From Bacteroidales bacterium (GTDB lineage Bacteria; Bacteroidota; Bacteroidia; Bacteroidales; Bacteroidaceae), in assembly GCA_015654535.1 (NCBI GenBank), contig JAATGU010000054.1, positions 1 to 64,000 of the forward strand: a stretch of DNA of 64,000 bases, given 5' to 3'. The notes beneath the pieces were generated by a model. The model had not been told where the DNA came from, did no database searches, and saw only the letters and a list, made by a program, of their open reading frames with translations. The number at the start of each line of letters is the position of its first letter. Position 1 is the first letter of the stretch. Shown one piece after another: positions 18,134-28,433 of the stretch. The translations under genes and the position numbers were made by a program.

Positions 18134-19066
18134 TTAGTACGCTGCCCGATATTTCCCTTCTTCTTTATCTTCCAGAATATTAAGATAAGAAGTGTAGCGT
18201 GATTCGCTGATAAGGTGACTTTCCACCGCTGTGCGGACAGCACAACCGGGTTCGTGACGGTGAGTGCAGTTGTTATATTTGCAATTGGCTGACATGGCAA
18301 AGATCTCTTTAAAGTAATGGCTCACCTCTCCATCCTCCATATCGAAAGTTCCAAAACCTTTTATCCCGGGAGTATCAATGATATATCCATCTCCCGGAAC
18401 GGGAAACATTTCCGAGAAAGTGGTGGTGTGCATTCCTTTATTGTGATAGGAGGAGATTTCTGCGGTCTTAATTGTCTGATTGGGCAGAATGGCATTGATC
18501 AAGGTGGATTTTCCTACACCGGAATGTCCTGAAAACAGGGTAATCTTTCCTTCCAGAACTTTCTTTACCTCTTCCAGTCCGTTACCGTTCTTGGCGGATA
18601 TTTTTAGGCAGGGATAGCCTATTTGTGTATAGAGCGTGATTAATGCTTCGAGATAGCGCAGCTCATCTTCGTTATAGGCGTCTATCTTGTTGAAAAGAAG
18701 CTTCACAGGGACTCGGTATGCCTCGGCAGAAGCGAGAAAACGATCAATAAAGATGGTCGATGTTTCGGGATAATTGATGGTAACCACCACTAAACATTGA
18801 TCAAGGTTCGCCGCAAGAATATGGGATTGCTTGGAAAGATTGGACGACCGACGGACAATATAGTTCTTCCGGTCATCTATTTCACTGATAAGGCCCGTCC
18901 CTTCCTGATTAATGATGATCTTCACATTATCACCCACGGCAATAGGGTTGGTGCTTCTGATTCCCTTAAGCCGGAAAGTTCCTTTAATCTTACACTCCAC
19001 CAATCGGTTATCTTTCGTTTTTACCTGATACCAACTTCCTGTGTTTTTTATAACTAATCCGCGCAC
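18134..19066 (-). CDS. rsgA: Ribosome small-subunit biogenesis GTPase RsgA
   Basis: RsgA checks late maturation of the 30S subunit. It has an N-terminal OB-fold (about 1-75), then a circularly permuted GTPase with NKID, the P-loop [12 protein letters not shown] and [11 protein letters not shown]-terminal zinc-binding region follows with [16 protein letters not shown]. The 310-residue length is normal. It lies downstream of frr on the same strand with a gap of about 80 bp, so the two translation-related genes may be co-transcribed. Confidence 0.96.
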   Translation of the reverse strand: MRGLVIKNTGSWYQVKTKDNRLVECKIKGTFRLKGIRSTNPIAVGDNVKIIINQEGTGLISEIDDRKNYIVRRSSNLSKQSHILAANLDQCLVVVTINYPETSTIFIDRFLASAEAYRVPVKLLFNKIDAYNEDELRYLEALITLYTQIGYPCLKISAKNGNGLEEVKKVLEGKITLFSGHSGVGKSTLINAILPNQTIKTAEISSYHNKGMHTTTFSEMFPVPGDGYIIDTPGIKGFGTFDMEDGEVSHYFKEIFAMSANCKYNNCTHRHEPGCAVRTAVESHLISESRYTSYLNILEDKEEGKYRAAY

Positions 19067-19145
19067 TTCTTTTTGGGGTTTATTTTAGGTCTTAAAAGTT
19101 TCAGGAGATTGATTTTTGGTACTTTCAACCTCCCGAAATACTTCT

Positions 19146-19706
19146 TTATACCGTCATTATTTCTTTTTCTTTTGCAGCGATCATTTCGTCTATCTTCTTA
19201 ATAAATTTGTCGTGAACTTTTTGAAGGCGAGCTTCGGCATCCTTTACCTCATCTTCGGTCAGACCGTCTTTTTGTGCTTTTTTCAGTTGGTCAATCGAAT
19301 CTCTGCGGGCATTTCGGACACTGATCTTTCCGGTTTCACTTTCTTTGCTACACTGCTTAGCCAATGTTCTGCGTCGTTCTTCTGTAAGTGGCGGAATACC
19401 AAGGCGGATGACTTCTCCATTGTTCTCCGGCATTATGCCTACTTCTGAATCAATAATTGCTTTCTCAATTACTTTAAACATGTTCTTATCCCAAGGCTTA
19501 ATTACAATACTTTTTGCGTCTGGTGTAGTAATTGCAGCGACGTTACTGATAGGGACCATACTTCCATAAGAATCCACGCGGATACCGTCGAGAATTCGTG
19601 TGTTTGCTTTTCCGGCACGGATGTGTGCCAATGATTCATCAAGATACATAATGGCCATTTCCATTTTATCTTGTGCTTCGTTAATGCAACTGTTTACGTC
19701 TATCAT
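19146..19706 (-). CDS. frr: Ribosome recycling factor
   Basis: Together with EF-G it splits the post-termination ribosome. The 186-residue protein has the family signatures [30 protein letters not shown] and [19 protein letters not shown], followed by the long helical C-terminus [25 protein letters not shown] promoter box lies about 48 bp upstream. Confidence 0.97.
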   Translation of the reverse strand: MIDVNSCINEAQDKMEMAIMYLDESLAHIRAGKANTRILDGIRVDSYGSMVPISNVAAITTPDAKSIVIKPWDKNMFKVIEKAIIDSEVGIMPENNGEVIRLGIPPLTEERRRTLAKQCSKESETGKISVRNARRDSIDQLKKAQKDGLTEDEVKDAEARLQKVHDKFIKKIDEMIAAKEKEIMTV

Positions 19707-19753
19707 CTTGTTTGCTTTTATGGTTTATTGTTTTTTGTTCAGTTTCTGCTGAG

Positions 19754-19761
19754 CAAAAGTA
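19754..19761 (-). promoter_or_regulatory. frr: -7 promoter box for frr
   Basis: The minus strand reads TACTTTTG followed by C, which matches TAnnTTTG and is well placed ahead of frr. Confidence 0.55.
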
Positions 19762-19884
19762 ACTTATTTTTTGAAATCCTGCAACAGTTTTCTTGTTTAT
19801 CCTTTTGTATAGGCTCTTTCAACAGAATATTTAAGCTCTTTATTATTGAAACATTCAATAATAAAAGTAGGGTTTATATAAAAA

Positions 19885-19918
19885 TAGTGTACACCTATTA
19901 ATAATTAAGTGTACACTA
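19885..19918. repeat. Inverted repeat with GTGTACAC core
   Basis: TAGTGTACAC (19885-19894) pairs with GTGTACACTA (19909-19918) across a 14-bp A/T-rich loop. It could be an operator or a terminator-like hairpin. Confidence 0.5.
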
Positions 19919-20099
19919 TATATATGAATAGAGTAGGTCTTTTAATAAAATAAACCGGATTCTTTCTACTAAACGAAAGGCATTCTTTAATCCCCAATGA
20001 ACAAATTTTATTTATTCAAAGGCAATTTTGAAGAACTTTTATTTGTTTCGTTCATAGATGTTCAGAATTAGTCAGTTATGTAAAAAACTAGTTGTAAAT

Positions 20100-20141
20100 A
20101 ACAATCATATTAAAAGAAATGATTGTTGATGGCCTTTTTTT
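20100..20141 (+). terminator. Hairpin followed by T run
   Basis: AACAATCAT (20100-20108) pairs with ATGATTGTT (20119-20127) around ATTAAAAGAA. GATGGCC and a run of T follow. There is no obvious plus-strand gene before it, so it may end an unseen small RNA or act as leader attenuation for susC pair 2. Confidence 0.4.
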
Positions 20142-20342
20142 AAGTATTCGGTAGACTCTGTATCTTTATATTAATTGATAATTATTAAGTTAGCATCTAA
20201 ATGATTTATAAATCAGAGAAATAATCTATAATAAGTTTATGACATCTGGATTGACGATTTGTTACTTATAATATAAAATGTAATATATTAATATTTCCAC
20301 ATAAATAATCAAAATATCTACATGCTCTTTTATCTAAAATTA

Positions 20343-20350
20343 TATATTTG
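20343..20350 (+). promoter_or_regulatory. -7 promoter box for susC pair 2
   Basis: TATATTTG lies 61 bp before the susC start, a distance similar to that seen for susC pair 1. Confidence 0.5.
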
Positions 20351-20411
20351 TGTTCGATAACGGTCTTAATAAACCTTTATACTTTAAATAATTATAAAAA
20401 ACACAGATCTT

Positions 20412-23400
20412 ATGAGTCGAAAAACACTGACTAGAATGGCAATTATAACTCTTTTCTTGAGTATATTCTGCCTATCTTCTTTTGCACAGGGCCATTTGGT
20501 TACAGGTATTGTTACAGATGCAAACAATGACCCGTTAATTGGAGTAAATGTAACTGTAGTAGATGCCTCAAGGGGGACTATTACAGATATAGATGGACGC
20601 TATTCGCTTTCTGTGCCAACAAACGGAAGGCTACGATTCTCTTTTCTTGGCTACTTAACACAGACTGTAGCTGTAGGTAATCAGACTAAAATCAATGTAA
20701 AACTGGCAGAAGATGCTAAAAATCTTGATGAGGTTGTTGTTATTGGTTATGGTACCGTGAAAAAACGTGATTTAACAGGTGCTGTGGCATCGGTAAAGGC
20801 TGACGAAATTGCAAAGGTTTCTTCTAGCAATGCTATCCAAGCTATGCAGGCGAAGGTACCAGGATTGGACATCCAACAGTCTGACGGTCAATCCGGTGCT
20901 GGTGTATCGATGACTCTTCGTGGTAACCGTTCTATCTCTGCATCCAACAGTCCGTTAATTTTAGTGGATGGTGTAGAATATGGTTCTACTCTTGATATTA
21001 GCGCGTCGGATATTGAGTCTATGGAAGTTTTAAAAGATGCTTCTTCTACTGCTATCTATGGTACTAAAGGCGCGAACGGTGTTATTATTATTACCACAAA
21101 ACGTGGTAAAGCTGGCAAAACTCAGGTAAACTTAAATGCCTATGTATCTTCAAACAGCCCAACAAATGTTCCACAAGTTATGTATGGAAGAAAAGAGGTT
21201 CAACGTTTGATTGATAAAGCAAATTATCAAGCAGATGTGGCTTCTGGCAACTGGGGTACAAGCGCCTTAACTCCTGAAAATGTATTGACAGAAAGTTTGG
21301 AGGATTTTACTGAATATGAGATCTATCAAGATGGTTCATATACCGACTGGGCAGACCTGATTCTTCAGAATGGTTTGACTCAAAACTATGAAGTATCTGT
21401 CTCGGGGGGTAACGAAAAAACAAACTTCAATCTTTCTCTGGGTACTATGTACGAAGAGGGGTTACTGAAAAATGACGAATTGGATCGTTACAATGTAAAA
21501 GCAATTGTAGACCATAGGATTAGCAAGCTATTTAAAGTGGGCACTAATTTACTATATACATATAAGAGTCATGATGCCAGGCAAGCCAGCGTATTTTCAC
21601 AAGCAATGAAGATGACTACCATCACTCATGCTTATACTAAGGATGGCACGCTCATAGCAACTCCTAATCCACGTTATGCTGCACATTGCAACCCATTGCT
21701 TGATGAGGTTGATGGTGCTTATCAGAAAAATATAGAGACAACCCGCTTCTTTGGTAATACATACTTGGAAGCTACTCCTTTAAAGAATTTATCCTTTAAA
21801 TCAATGTTCGCGGTCGACCGTAAAAATGTTCGTACGGGCGTGTATCAAGACTATCAGAGTGTTGCTCGTTATCAGAATGGTTCTGGCTATATTTCATCAG
21901 AGTATACAAATACAACAGGTTTTACTTGGGAAAACACATTGAACTATAACACTACTTTTGGGGGATCCAAACATGACCTTTCAGGTTTGTTGGGCCATAG
22001 TATGAATCAGAGTGTTTACGAGGAAAGCATTACTTCTGGAGATTGTGGTAGTGAGCACTATTATCAAAGTGGATACTATGACTTATCTAAGATAACTTCG
22101 TCTACTACAACGAGTGCTTATACTAAGCAGTCTATGTTGTCATTCTTTGGCCGTTTGAACTATAAATACGATGAGAAGTATTTGTTGACAGCTTCTGTTC
22201 GTGCCGATGGTTCTTCTGCTTTAGCCAAAGGACACAAATGGGGATACTTTCCATCAGTAGCGGGTGCTTGGAGAGTTAGCGATGAAGCTTTTATGGAAAG
22301 TTCAAAAGGCTGGTTGTCAAGTTTGAAGTTACGTGCTTCATGGGGGCTTTCAGGTAATGCCGCGATTGATCCTTATAGTACCTTGACTTCATTGAGTGGC
22401 GATAATGTTTATTATTATTTAGGTAGTGAAAGTATCGCTGGTAAGATTCCCAGCACAATGGGTAATAGCGATTTAACTTGGGAGACAACTTCTGCATTCG
22501 ATCTTGGCCTTGATTTTGGTTTCCTTAATAATCGCATATCTGGTAGTATAGACTACTATATCAGTAAAACACACGATTTGTTATATTACAAGGGTGCTCC
22601 TGCTTCTTCTGTATACCCTAGTGTTTTGGCTAATATTGGTGAAACAGAAGGCAGTGGTCTTGAAGTTGCTTTGAATACATTGATTGTAAAGACCAACAAT
22701 TTCTCTTGGGATGTAAACTGGTCTTATGCAACATCAACTGATAAGGTAACTAAATTGTCTGATGGTGTTGAAAGAAATATTAGTGGCGTAACAGGGCAGA
22801 TTGTTGATCAGCCGGTTTCTATCTACTATGACTATGAAACAGACGGTTGCTGGAATGTAGGTGAATTTGAAACTTACAAAACCGAATGGGCAGCACGTCA
22901 TCCTGGAGAGGAGTTAGGCTATTTGTCAGCTTATGGCGTTCCTGGAACAATGAAACTTATCGATCGTAATGACGATGGTAAGTTGGATGATAATGACAAA
23001 CGTGTATACAGACGTTCTCCTAAACACGTTTTGGGTATGAACAACACCTTTACCTATAAAAACTTTTCTTTGTCAGTATTGCTTTATGCTCGTTTGGGTG
23101 GCTATCTTTCTTATGATATGAATTCTCAATTGAATTATGAATCTGCCAATTGGGGAGATTTAGATTATTGGACTCCTACTAATACCAATGCTAAATTTCC
23201 AAGTCCGGGTGCTGCCAGTACTATCTACTCAACTTATGCTACTTCTTTGAAATACGAGAAAGCTGATTATCTAAAGATTAAAGATATTACTCTTGCTTAC
23301 AGTTTCCCTGGCAAGTTGATTTCTAAAGCAGGTATTCAAAAGGTTAAACTGTATGGCTCATTGAAGAACTTCTTCTCATTTAGCAGTATCGACAATTACG

Positions 23401-23474
23401 ACTCGGAACGTGGTGGTGATATCAGTTTCCCATTGTCAAAACAGGTTGTTGTTGGTATTAATGTTCAATTTTAA
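20412..23474 (+). CDS. SusC/RagA family TonB-linked outer-membrane transporter (pair 2)
   Basis: An outer-membrane TonB-dependent nutrient channel of 1020 residues. The signal peptide ends at FAQG (about residue 25). The carboxypeptidase-like regulatory domain (about 28-105) contains GIVTDANNDPLIGVNVTVVD. It leads into EVVVIGYGTVKKRDLTGAV and the plug, which ends GVIIITTKRGK. A barrel closes with VVGINVQF. There is no STN domain. The SusD gene follows immediately. No degradative enzyme is adjacent, so the substrate is not indicated. Confidence 0.93.
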   Translation: MSRKTLTRMAIITLFLSIFCLSSFAQGHLVTGIVTDANNDPLIGVNVTVVDASRGTITDIDGRYSLSVPTNGRLRFSFLGYLTQTVAVGNQTKINVKLAEDAKNLDEVVVIGYGTVKKRDLTGAVASVKADEIAKVSSSNAIQAMQAKVPGLDIQQSDGQSGAGVSMTLRGNRSISASNSPLILVDGVEYGSTLDISASDIESMEVLKDASSTAIYGTKGANGVIIITTKRGKAGKTQVNLNAYVSSNSPTNVPQVMYGRKEVQRLIDKANYQADVASGNWGTSALTPENVLTESLEDFTEYEIYQDGSYTDWADLILQNGLTQNYEVSVSGGNEKTNFNLSLGTMYEEGLLKNDELDRYNVKAIVDHRISKLFKVGTNLLYTYKSHDARQASVFSQAMKMTTITHAYTKDGTLIATPNPRYAAHCNPLLDEVDGAYQKNIETTRFFGNTYLEATPLKNLSFKSMFAVDRKNVRTGVYQDYQSVARYQNGSGYISSEYTNTTGFTWENTLNYNTTFGGSKHDLSGLLGHSMNQSVYEESITSGDCGSEHYYQSGYYDLSKITSSTTTSAYTKQSMLSFFGRLNYKYDEKYLLTASVRADGSSALAKGHKWGYFPSVAGAWRVSDEAFMESSKGWLSSLKLRASWGLSGNAAIDPYSTLTSLSGDNVYYYLGSESIAGKIPSTMGNSDLTWETTSAFDLGLDFGFLNNRISGSIDYYISKTHDLLYYKGAPASSVYPSVLANIGETEGSGLEVALNTLIVKTNNFSWDVNWSYATSTDKVTKLSDGVERNISGVTGQIVDQPVSIYYDYETDGCWNVGEFETYKTEWAARHPGEELGYLSAYGVPGTMKLIDRNDDGKLDDNDKRVYRRSPKHVLGMNNTFTYKNFSLSVLLYARLGGYLSYDMNSQLNYESANWGDLDYWTPTNTNAKFPSPGAASTIYSTYATSLKYEKADYLKIKDITLAYSFPGKLISKAGIQKVKLYGSLKNFFSFSSIDNYDSERGGDISFPLSKQVVVGINVQF

Positions 23475-23487
23475 ATAAATGACTATC

Positions 23488-25506
23488 ATGAAAAAGAAAT
23501 TATATATTCTATTAGCTGCTTCAGCACTTATGCTGGGTATATCATCTTGCTCTGATTTCCTTGAGGAAGATAATAAGGCAGGTGAGACAGCCGATCTTAC
23601 CTATGCTACCTCTTCAGGCGTTAAAGGTCTAGTGTCTTCATGCTATAGCTTTGCCCGTGGTTGGTATGGAAAAGAGGCGGGACTTGGTTTGTCAGAAATG
23701 GGTACCGATCTGTTTTGTTACGGCTATGACAATAAACAGAAATCTCTTAATTCATATAACCTTTCTGCCGAAAGTTTAGATAGCAATACTAGTGATAATG
23801 CATCTTTAGATCATTATTGGGAGCTGTTCTATAGTGCGGTTGATGTATGTAACAATGCACTTTATTATGTACCTCAAAACTCAGTGATTAGTGAAACTAT
23901 ACGTAGTCAGTATATGGGAGAGGCTTATTTCATGCGTGCTTTTTACTATCTGCACATGGTGAATGTTTGGGGGCCTATACCTTATAACAGCGAGCCTATT
24001 TCTACCATTGTAACAGATCCTGCCCGTGTTTCGGAAGAAGTAGTATATAGTAATATTCTGTCTGATCTGGATAACTCTATTGCTGCATTTGAAGAGGCTG
24101 GTTATAAAATCAAGACTGCCGGACGTGCGAATTATTGGTCTGCCCGTGCTTTGAAATCTCGTGTGTTGCTTTATGCTGCATCATGGTTAGGTAAAAATAG
24201 TATTACTACTAATTCTAATTATTTAGGCAAGGACCTTTATGCATTGGCTCAAGCTGAGGCTGAGGCTGTTATTGGTAGTGGCATTGCTTCTTTCTATAGC
24301 AAATATGAAGATACTTGGTCTATGAATAATGAAGATATCACTGTCAATAAAGAAGCTATCTGGGGTGTTGCTTATTCTCCGGAAATTACAACTACTGTAA
24401 ACTGTATTCCTTATCGTTATAAAACAGATTCTGGTGGTGACCAAATGGAATACAATTCCTTGATTACTCGTACAGGTTATACGCGTGGTGGTAGCGCTAT
24501 GTTGCTGATGTTTAATTCTATGTGGAATAATGGTGCCAGTGATTTAGGGGGTGATGGAAAGGAAGTTTTTGTTCGTGTACTGGCTGCTACATCTACTCAT
24601 GCTGTAACGAATACTGTTACAGGACTATCTGTAGACGTGTCTGCTAAATATTCTCCTTATGGACGTGGCTTCACTCGTTACTTGCCATCACTTTATTTAT
24701 GGAATCTTCTTGAAGAGCACCGGGCAACCGATCAGCGTACAGAGGCTACATTGCTTGATGCCTATACCATTGCTCCAGGATTAGAGGGCAGTTCAAAGAA
24801 ATATACGGCTATGAAAGATACTGCAATTTATTATTGCCACTTGGATGGAAATTCAGCTGAAGGAAAAGCGATGCAGGCATGGGCTAAGAACCGTTACCGT
24901 ATTCAGTTTATGAGTGGTGGGGATATTCCTGTGTATTCATCTTCAGATCCTGCAACTGCGCTTCCAACTGAAGCGGCAAAGAGTAAGTCGGATGTATATG
25001 GTGACACTCGTTATAATTCATATAAGATTGCCGGGTGGTGTTCATTCCCTGGAATCAAGAAATTCTTGGATAATGTATATGATCCCAATTATCCAACATG
25101 GGATATTTCAGGTCGTGACGCTATCGTTATCCGTTTGGCCGAGATGTATTTGATCAAGGCGGAGTGCCAGCTTAATACAGAAAGCGGAACGACTGCCATG
25201 GCAACGATCAATGCACTTCGGCAGGTTCGCGCTATTGCGGGCACCGACAATGCTTTAAGTGGTACTGCTACTCTTGAAACGGTTCTTGGAGAACGTGCTA
25301 TTGAACTTTGTGGTGAGCAACAACGCTGGTTTGATTTGAAACGCACTCACACACTGGTTGACCGTGTGAAGAAATATAACGCACAAGCTTCAGGGCAGAT
25401 CAAAGACATCCATTATCTTCGTCCAATACCTCAAGCTCAGATTGATGCTGTAACTAATTTCTCTAAAGTAGAGGGTGAAGGATTTTGGCAGAATAGCGGT
25501 TATTGA
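23488..25506 (+). CDS. SusD/RagB family outer-membrane lipoprotein (pair 2)
   Basis: The surface-exposed binding partner of the preceding SusC. From the ATG at 23488 the signal peptide KKKLYILLAASALMLG leads to the lipobox GISSCSD. SusD hallmarks include YMGEAYFMRAFYYLHMVNVW near residue 145 and the C-terminal IRLAEMYLIKAECQLN and RAIELCGEQQRWFDLKRTHT. An ATG nine bases upstream (23479) is also possible; the shorter start gives a more typical signal peptide. The length of about 672 residues is at the long end of the family. Confidence 0.92.
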   Translation: MKKKLYILLAASALMLGISSCSDFLEEDNKAGETADLTYATSSGVKGLVSSCYSFARGWYGKEAGLGLSEMGTDLFCYGYDNKQKSLNSYNLSAESLDSNTSDNASLDHYWELFYSAVDVCNNALYYVPQNSVISETIRSQYMGEAYFMRAFYYLHMVNVWGPIPYNSEPISTIVTDPARVSEEVVYSNILSDLDNSIAAFEEAGYKIKTAGRANYWSARALKSRVLLYAASWLGKNSITTNSNYLGKDLYALAQAEAEAVIGSGIASFYSKYEDTWSMNNEDITVNKEAIWGVAYSPEITTTVNCIPYRYKTDSGGDQMEYNSLITRTGYTRGGSAMLLMFNSMWNNGASDLGGDGKEVFVRVLAATSTHAVTNTVTGLSVDVSAKYSPYGRGFTRYLPSLYLWNLLEEHRATDQRTEATLLDAYTIAPGLEGSSKKYTAMKDTAIYYCHLDGNSAEGKAMQAWAKNRYRIQFMSGGDIPVYSSSDPATALPTEAAKSKSDVYGDTRYNSYKIAGWCSFPGIKKFLDNVYDPNYPTWDISGRDAIVIRLAEMYLIKAECQLNTESGTTAMATINALRQVRAIAGTDNALSGTATLETVLGERAIELCGEQQRWFDLKRTHTLVDRVKKYNAQASGQIKDIHYLRPIPQAQIDAVTNFSKVEGEGFWQNSGY

Positions 25507-25562
25507 TTTAGTTATTTACCAATTTGAAATAGAAAGAACTTAAGTAGGATATTTTTTAATAG

Positions 25563-25632
25563 TAGTATTCGGTAAACTTTATTTCAATAGCTAAAAATAA
25601 GGGCTGAACTTTTACGAGTTCAGCCCTTTTTA
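25563..25632. repeat. Conserved hairpin element, copy 2 (also a terminator)
   Basis: TAGTATTCGGTAAACTT is followed after 38 bp by GGGCTGAACT (25601-25610) paired with AGTTCAGCCC (25617-25626) and then TTTTTAATT. It matches the element at 8211-8283 in order and spacing. It sits between a convergent susD and lipoprotein gene, so it probably also ends transcription. Confidence 0.7.
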
Positions 25633-25718
25633 ATTGTGCGCCATGCATAACTATATTCACGTTAATCAATTATTCTTTCTATCACATTCCCTTCTGTGCT
25701 CCTTATGGAAAGAATGCT

Positions 25719-26906
25719 TTAATCTTCTTTTTGTTTCTTCAAACTACTTAGCTGTAAATTGGATTGTCGGGCGTATCCCATACGGAAGTTAATTGGTTTG
25801 GGCTCCATTGTTTGGTAAGCATCCTGCAAATCGGGCTGAGGATAGGCTGCAAACATGCTGATGGGGCCGGTAAATGCTCCGTAGAGTTGAATATTCCATT
25901 TTGACTGGTCGTAAAAAACCCATGAAATACCGGAATCATCTTGCAGGATGCTGGACACATGGGTCAACACGGCATTGCGGATGATGGAGAAATAAGTCAT
26001 GTGCATAAGGTATGAGGCGGACTTAATAAAACAAGCAGTTGTGGATTTATCAAATCTGTCTATGTAAGCCATTAATGGTTTGTTGCCGGATAGTCCTCCA
26101 TTGCTTAGGTCGGTAGACAGGTAGTAAAGAGTTTGCAACTTGCGGGTTCCTTGCTTGAAATATTTAATTTCCACCAATTTGCTGTGGTTGTTGACTGGAG
26201 TACCGTCATCATTTGTGCCAACAATCTGGCCTTCTTCATTGAGCCTTTTATGTTCAATGCTCACAATCTCTCTTTCGGAACGGGCCATTAGTAAAGTGAT
26301 AATGGGAACAACTCCATCAATGGTGTCATTAGACAGTTCCACTTTCATATCTTTGGTACGGAAAAAGCTAAGATTTAAGATGTCTGACACTGCATTCTGA
26401 TACAATTGGTATGTGGCTACCGAGGGATGCTTCACTTTGATTGCCGTACCAGCTTGTTCCAGACCGATGAGGAAATAGGTATCCATCTCTGGAAAGAGCG
26501 TGTTAGGAAATAAAAAGTCAGGACCTCCAAAGGGATAGAAAAGAGTTTTGCACTGGTTGTTCACTCCGCTCAGTTCGCTTTGTGAGAAAGCCATTACTTT
26601 AGGAGCCGATTGCAGGAAGGAGTTCCATATCTGATCCATGTTTTTACAATGTTTCTTCCATTCGTCGGTCTGTGTGAGTCCGTAAAGCTTACTTTCTTTG
26701 TTTTCCACCGACATGCCAGCCACGAAACGGGCTGCGTCGTTTAACTCTTGATCGCCCACAAGCTTTGGTCCGTTTTCGTTTACTGTAGAATCACGTTGAA
26801 TCACTTCAATACTAGAGTCTCTCTCTACATTTTGTTTTTTCTGTCCGCAGGAAGAAAGCACTAAAATCATCCCTGCAACAAGAAGCATTGTATACTTGAT
26901 GTTCAT
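25719..26906 (-). CDS. Lipoprotein of unknown function
   Basis: The 395-residue product has a signal peptide and lipobox (MILVLSSCGQ, Cys20) followed by a low-complexity polar linker. The mature part contains KTLFYPFGGPDFLFPNTLFP and later GISWVFYDQSKWNIQLYGAF. I do not recognise the family beyond a conserved Bacteroidales lipoprotein. It is preceded on the same strand by an amino-acid permease gene with a 13-bp gap, so the two are likely co-transcribed. It may be periplasmic or surface-exposed. Confidence 0.8.
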   Translation of the reverse strand: MNIKYTMLLVAGMILVLSSCGQKKQNVERDSSIEVIQRDSTVNENGPKLVGDQELNDAARFVAGMSVENKESKLYGLTQTDEWKKHCKNMDQIWNSFLQSAPKVMAFSQSELSGVNNQCKTLFYPFGGPDFLFPNTLFPEMDTYFLIGLEQAGTAIKVKHPSVATYQLYQNAVSDILNLSFFRTKDMKVELSNDTIDGVVPIITLLMARSEREIVSIEHKRLNEEGQIVGTNDDGTPVNNHSKLVEIKYFKQGTRKLQTLYYLSTDLSNGGLSGNKPLMAYIDRFDKSTTACFIKSASYLMHMTYFSIIRNAVLTHVSSILQDDSGISWVFYDQSKWNIQLYGAFTGPISMFAAYPQPDLQDAYQTMEPKPINFRMGYARQSNLQLSSLKKQKED

Positions 26907-26919
26907 ATTCTGTAATTGT

Positions 26920-28284
26920 TTATTTAGTTTTTTTTTGTCTGTTAACTACCCATCTGTTCACTTGATAAAGAAATGCACCTGTGGCAAGGGTGAGTGCACT
27001 TATCAAGCTCATCCACATAACAGGCTGTTTGCCTTCTATAAAAGTCTGCATAAAATCTTCGCGGACAAGATATATGATAGACCAGACTATTAGAAGAATG
27101 AAAATAATCGGTGTGACAGGATATCCCCATGTTTTATAGGGCCTGACGGCGTTTGGGAAACGGCGGCGATGCACAAAGACGCCTATGACTGTCATTAGGG
27201 CAAAAAAGGATAGGGTGATTCCTGTATATTTGGTTACCAACTCAAAGGAATCGGTAAGGATTAGCAAAACACTGATAAAGAATTGTGCCCAAATGGCAAC
27301 GTATGGTGTGCCGTGACTGGATTTCTTGGATAAGAAGCGGAGAATATACGTATCTTCTCCCATTACTTGAGTCACTCTGGGGCCGAGAAACACCATGGAA
27401 CTAATGCTTGAGATCAGTAATACGGCAATGAGTAAGCCCATCATATTGCCCAAAGTATGACCAAATATATTTTGTGCGGCAATGAGCCCTACTTCCAATT
27501 GTCCGCTCATCTGGGAGATGGGAGTAGAAAGTAAAAAAACGGCATTGAGGAATAGATAAAGCACCGTTACTACCAGTGTGCTGATAAAGAGGGAGCGTGG
27601 AATGGTGCGTTGCGGGTTTTTAATTTCATTTGCCATGTAGGCGGATGCGTTCCAGCCTGAGTAAGCATAATATACCCAAACCAGTGAGACGGCAAAGCCG
27701 GAAGAGAAAATATCTCCCCACGAAAAGTTTGAAAATGAGGTGGAAAAGCTTTGGTATTTTACGGGCATCGCCAGCCCGCAGATAATAAATCCCAAAATCA
27801 CAAGTATCTTAAAAAAAGTAAAGAAGCGTTGCACCGCGCCTCCCATCTTTACATCGTAAGCATGAATAATGGTTACTAATGTTAATACTGTGAGTCCCAC
27901 CATCATGGGGTTAAGCACGGGGAATACTCGTGCAAGATAAGCACTTAGAGCCATGCAAGCCAGTGCCACCGGAGCAGCAAAACCCACAATCAAAGAAGCC
28001 CATCCGGACATGAATCCCAGCATTGGATGATAAATTTCCCGTAAGTAGTGATATTCACCTCCCGAACGAGGCATTACCGCACCAAGCTCACCGTATACTA
28101 ATGCACCGCAAAGAGCAATGACACCGCCCAGTAACCAAAGCATAAGAATAGAGACCAGATTGGTGGTTCCCAGTAGCTGAAATCCCAGAGAAGTAAAGAC
28201 TCCTGTGCCGATCATATTTGCTATGACAAAGGCTGAGGCTGTAGTTAATCCGAATTTATAAGTGCCGTATTTGTTATTGTTCAT
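26920..28284 (-). CDS. APC-superfamily amino-acid permease
   Basis: An inner-membrane transporter of 454 residues with about 12 transmembrane segments. The first helix carries the APC-family substrate motif IANMIGTGVFTSLGFQL. This is followed by GGVIALCGALVYGELGAVMP and SGGEYHYLREIYHPMLGF, typical of the LAT/APC group. The substrate cannot be told from the sequence. The gene is divergent from the ZnuB-like permease gene and lies ahead of the lipoprotein gene. Confidence 0.9.
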   Translation of the reverse strand: MNNNKYGTYKFGLTTASAFVIANMIGTGVFTSLGFQLLGTTNLVSILMLWLLGGVIALCGALVYGELGAVMPRSGGEYHYLREIYHPMLGFMSGWASLIVGFAAPVALACMALSAYLARVFPVLNPMMVGLTVLTLVTIIHAYDVKMGGAVQRFFTFFKILVILGFIICGLAMPVKYQSFSTSFSNFSWGDIFSSGFAVSLVWVYYAYSGWNASAYMANEIKNPQRTIPRSLFISTLVVTVLYLFLNAVFLLSTPISQMSGQLEVGLIAAQNIFGHTLGNMMGLLIAVLLISSISSMVFLGPRVTQVMGEDTYILRFLSKKSSHGTPYVAIWAQFFISVLLILTDSFELVTKYTGITLSFFALMTVIGVFVHRRRFPNAVRPYKTWGYPVTPIIFILLIVWSIIYLVREDFMQTFIEGKQPVMWMSLISALTLATGAFLYQVNRWVVNRQKKTK

Positions 28285-28306
28285 GCTTTTCGCTCTGTTG
28301 AGTGTG

Positions 28307-28334
28307 CAAAATTACAATTTAATCTGTAACTTTG
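28307..28334. promoter_or_regulatory. Divergent promoter boxes
   Basis: CAAAATTA at 28307-28314 is TAATTTTG on the minus strand, for the permease. TAACTTTG at 28327-28334 is a plus-strand -7 box for the ZnuB-porW-porX-tsaE run. The two lie back to back 12 bp apart. Confidence 0.5.
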
Positions 28335-28433
28335 CGGGAATTGCAATTAAAATATTGGGATATTAGCTTTTCTTGTATAAAAGGTTAATAGATAGGATAT
28401 AACAAGTGGTCTAAACGATTAAATTAATAGATT

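Larger units (their letters stand above)
19762..20342. other. Intergenic region between frr and susC pair 2
   Basis: No coding frame is credible. It holds a 10-bp inverted repeat with a GTGTACAC core at 19885-19918, and a hairpin with a T run at 20100-20141. It also has AGTATTCGGTAGACT at 20143-20157, similar to the start of the hairpin elements at 8211 and 25563. Its right end is the susC leader. Confidence 0.5.

Noticed and set aside
25719..26906. Substrate-binding partner for the adjacent amino-acid permease
   Set aside because: APC permeases do not use binding lipoproteins, and no binding-protein fold is recognisable.
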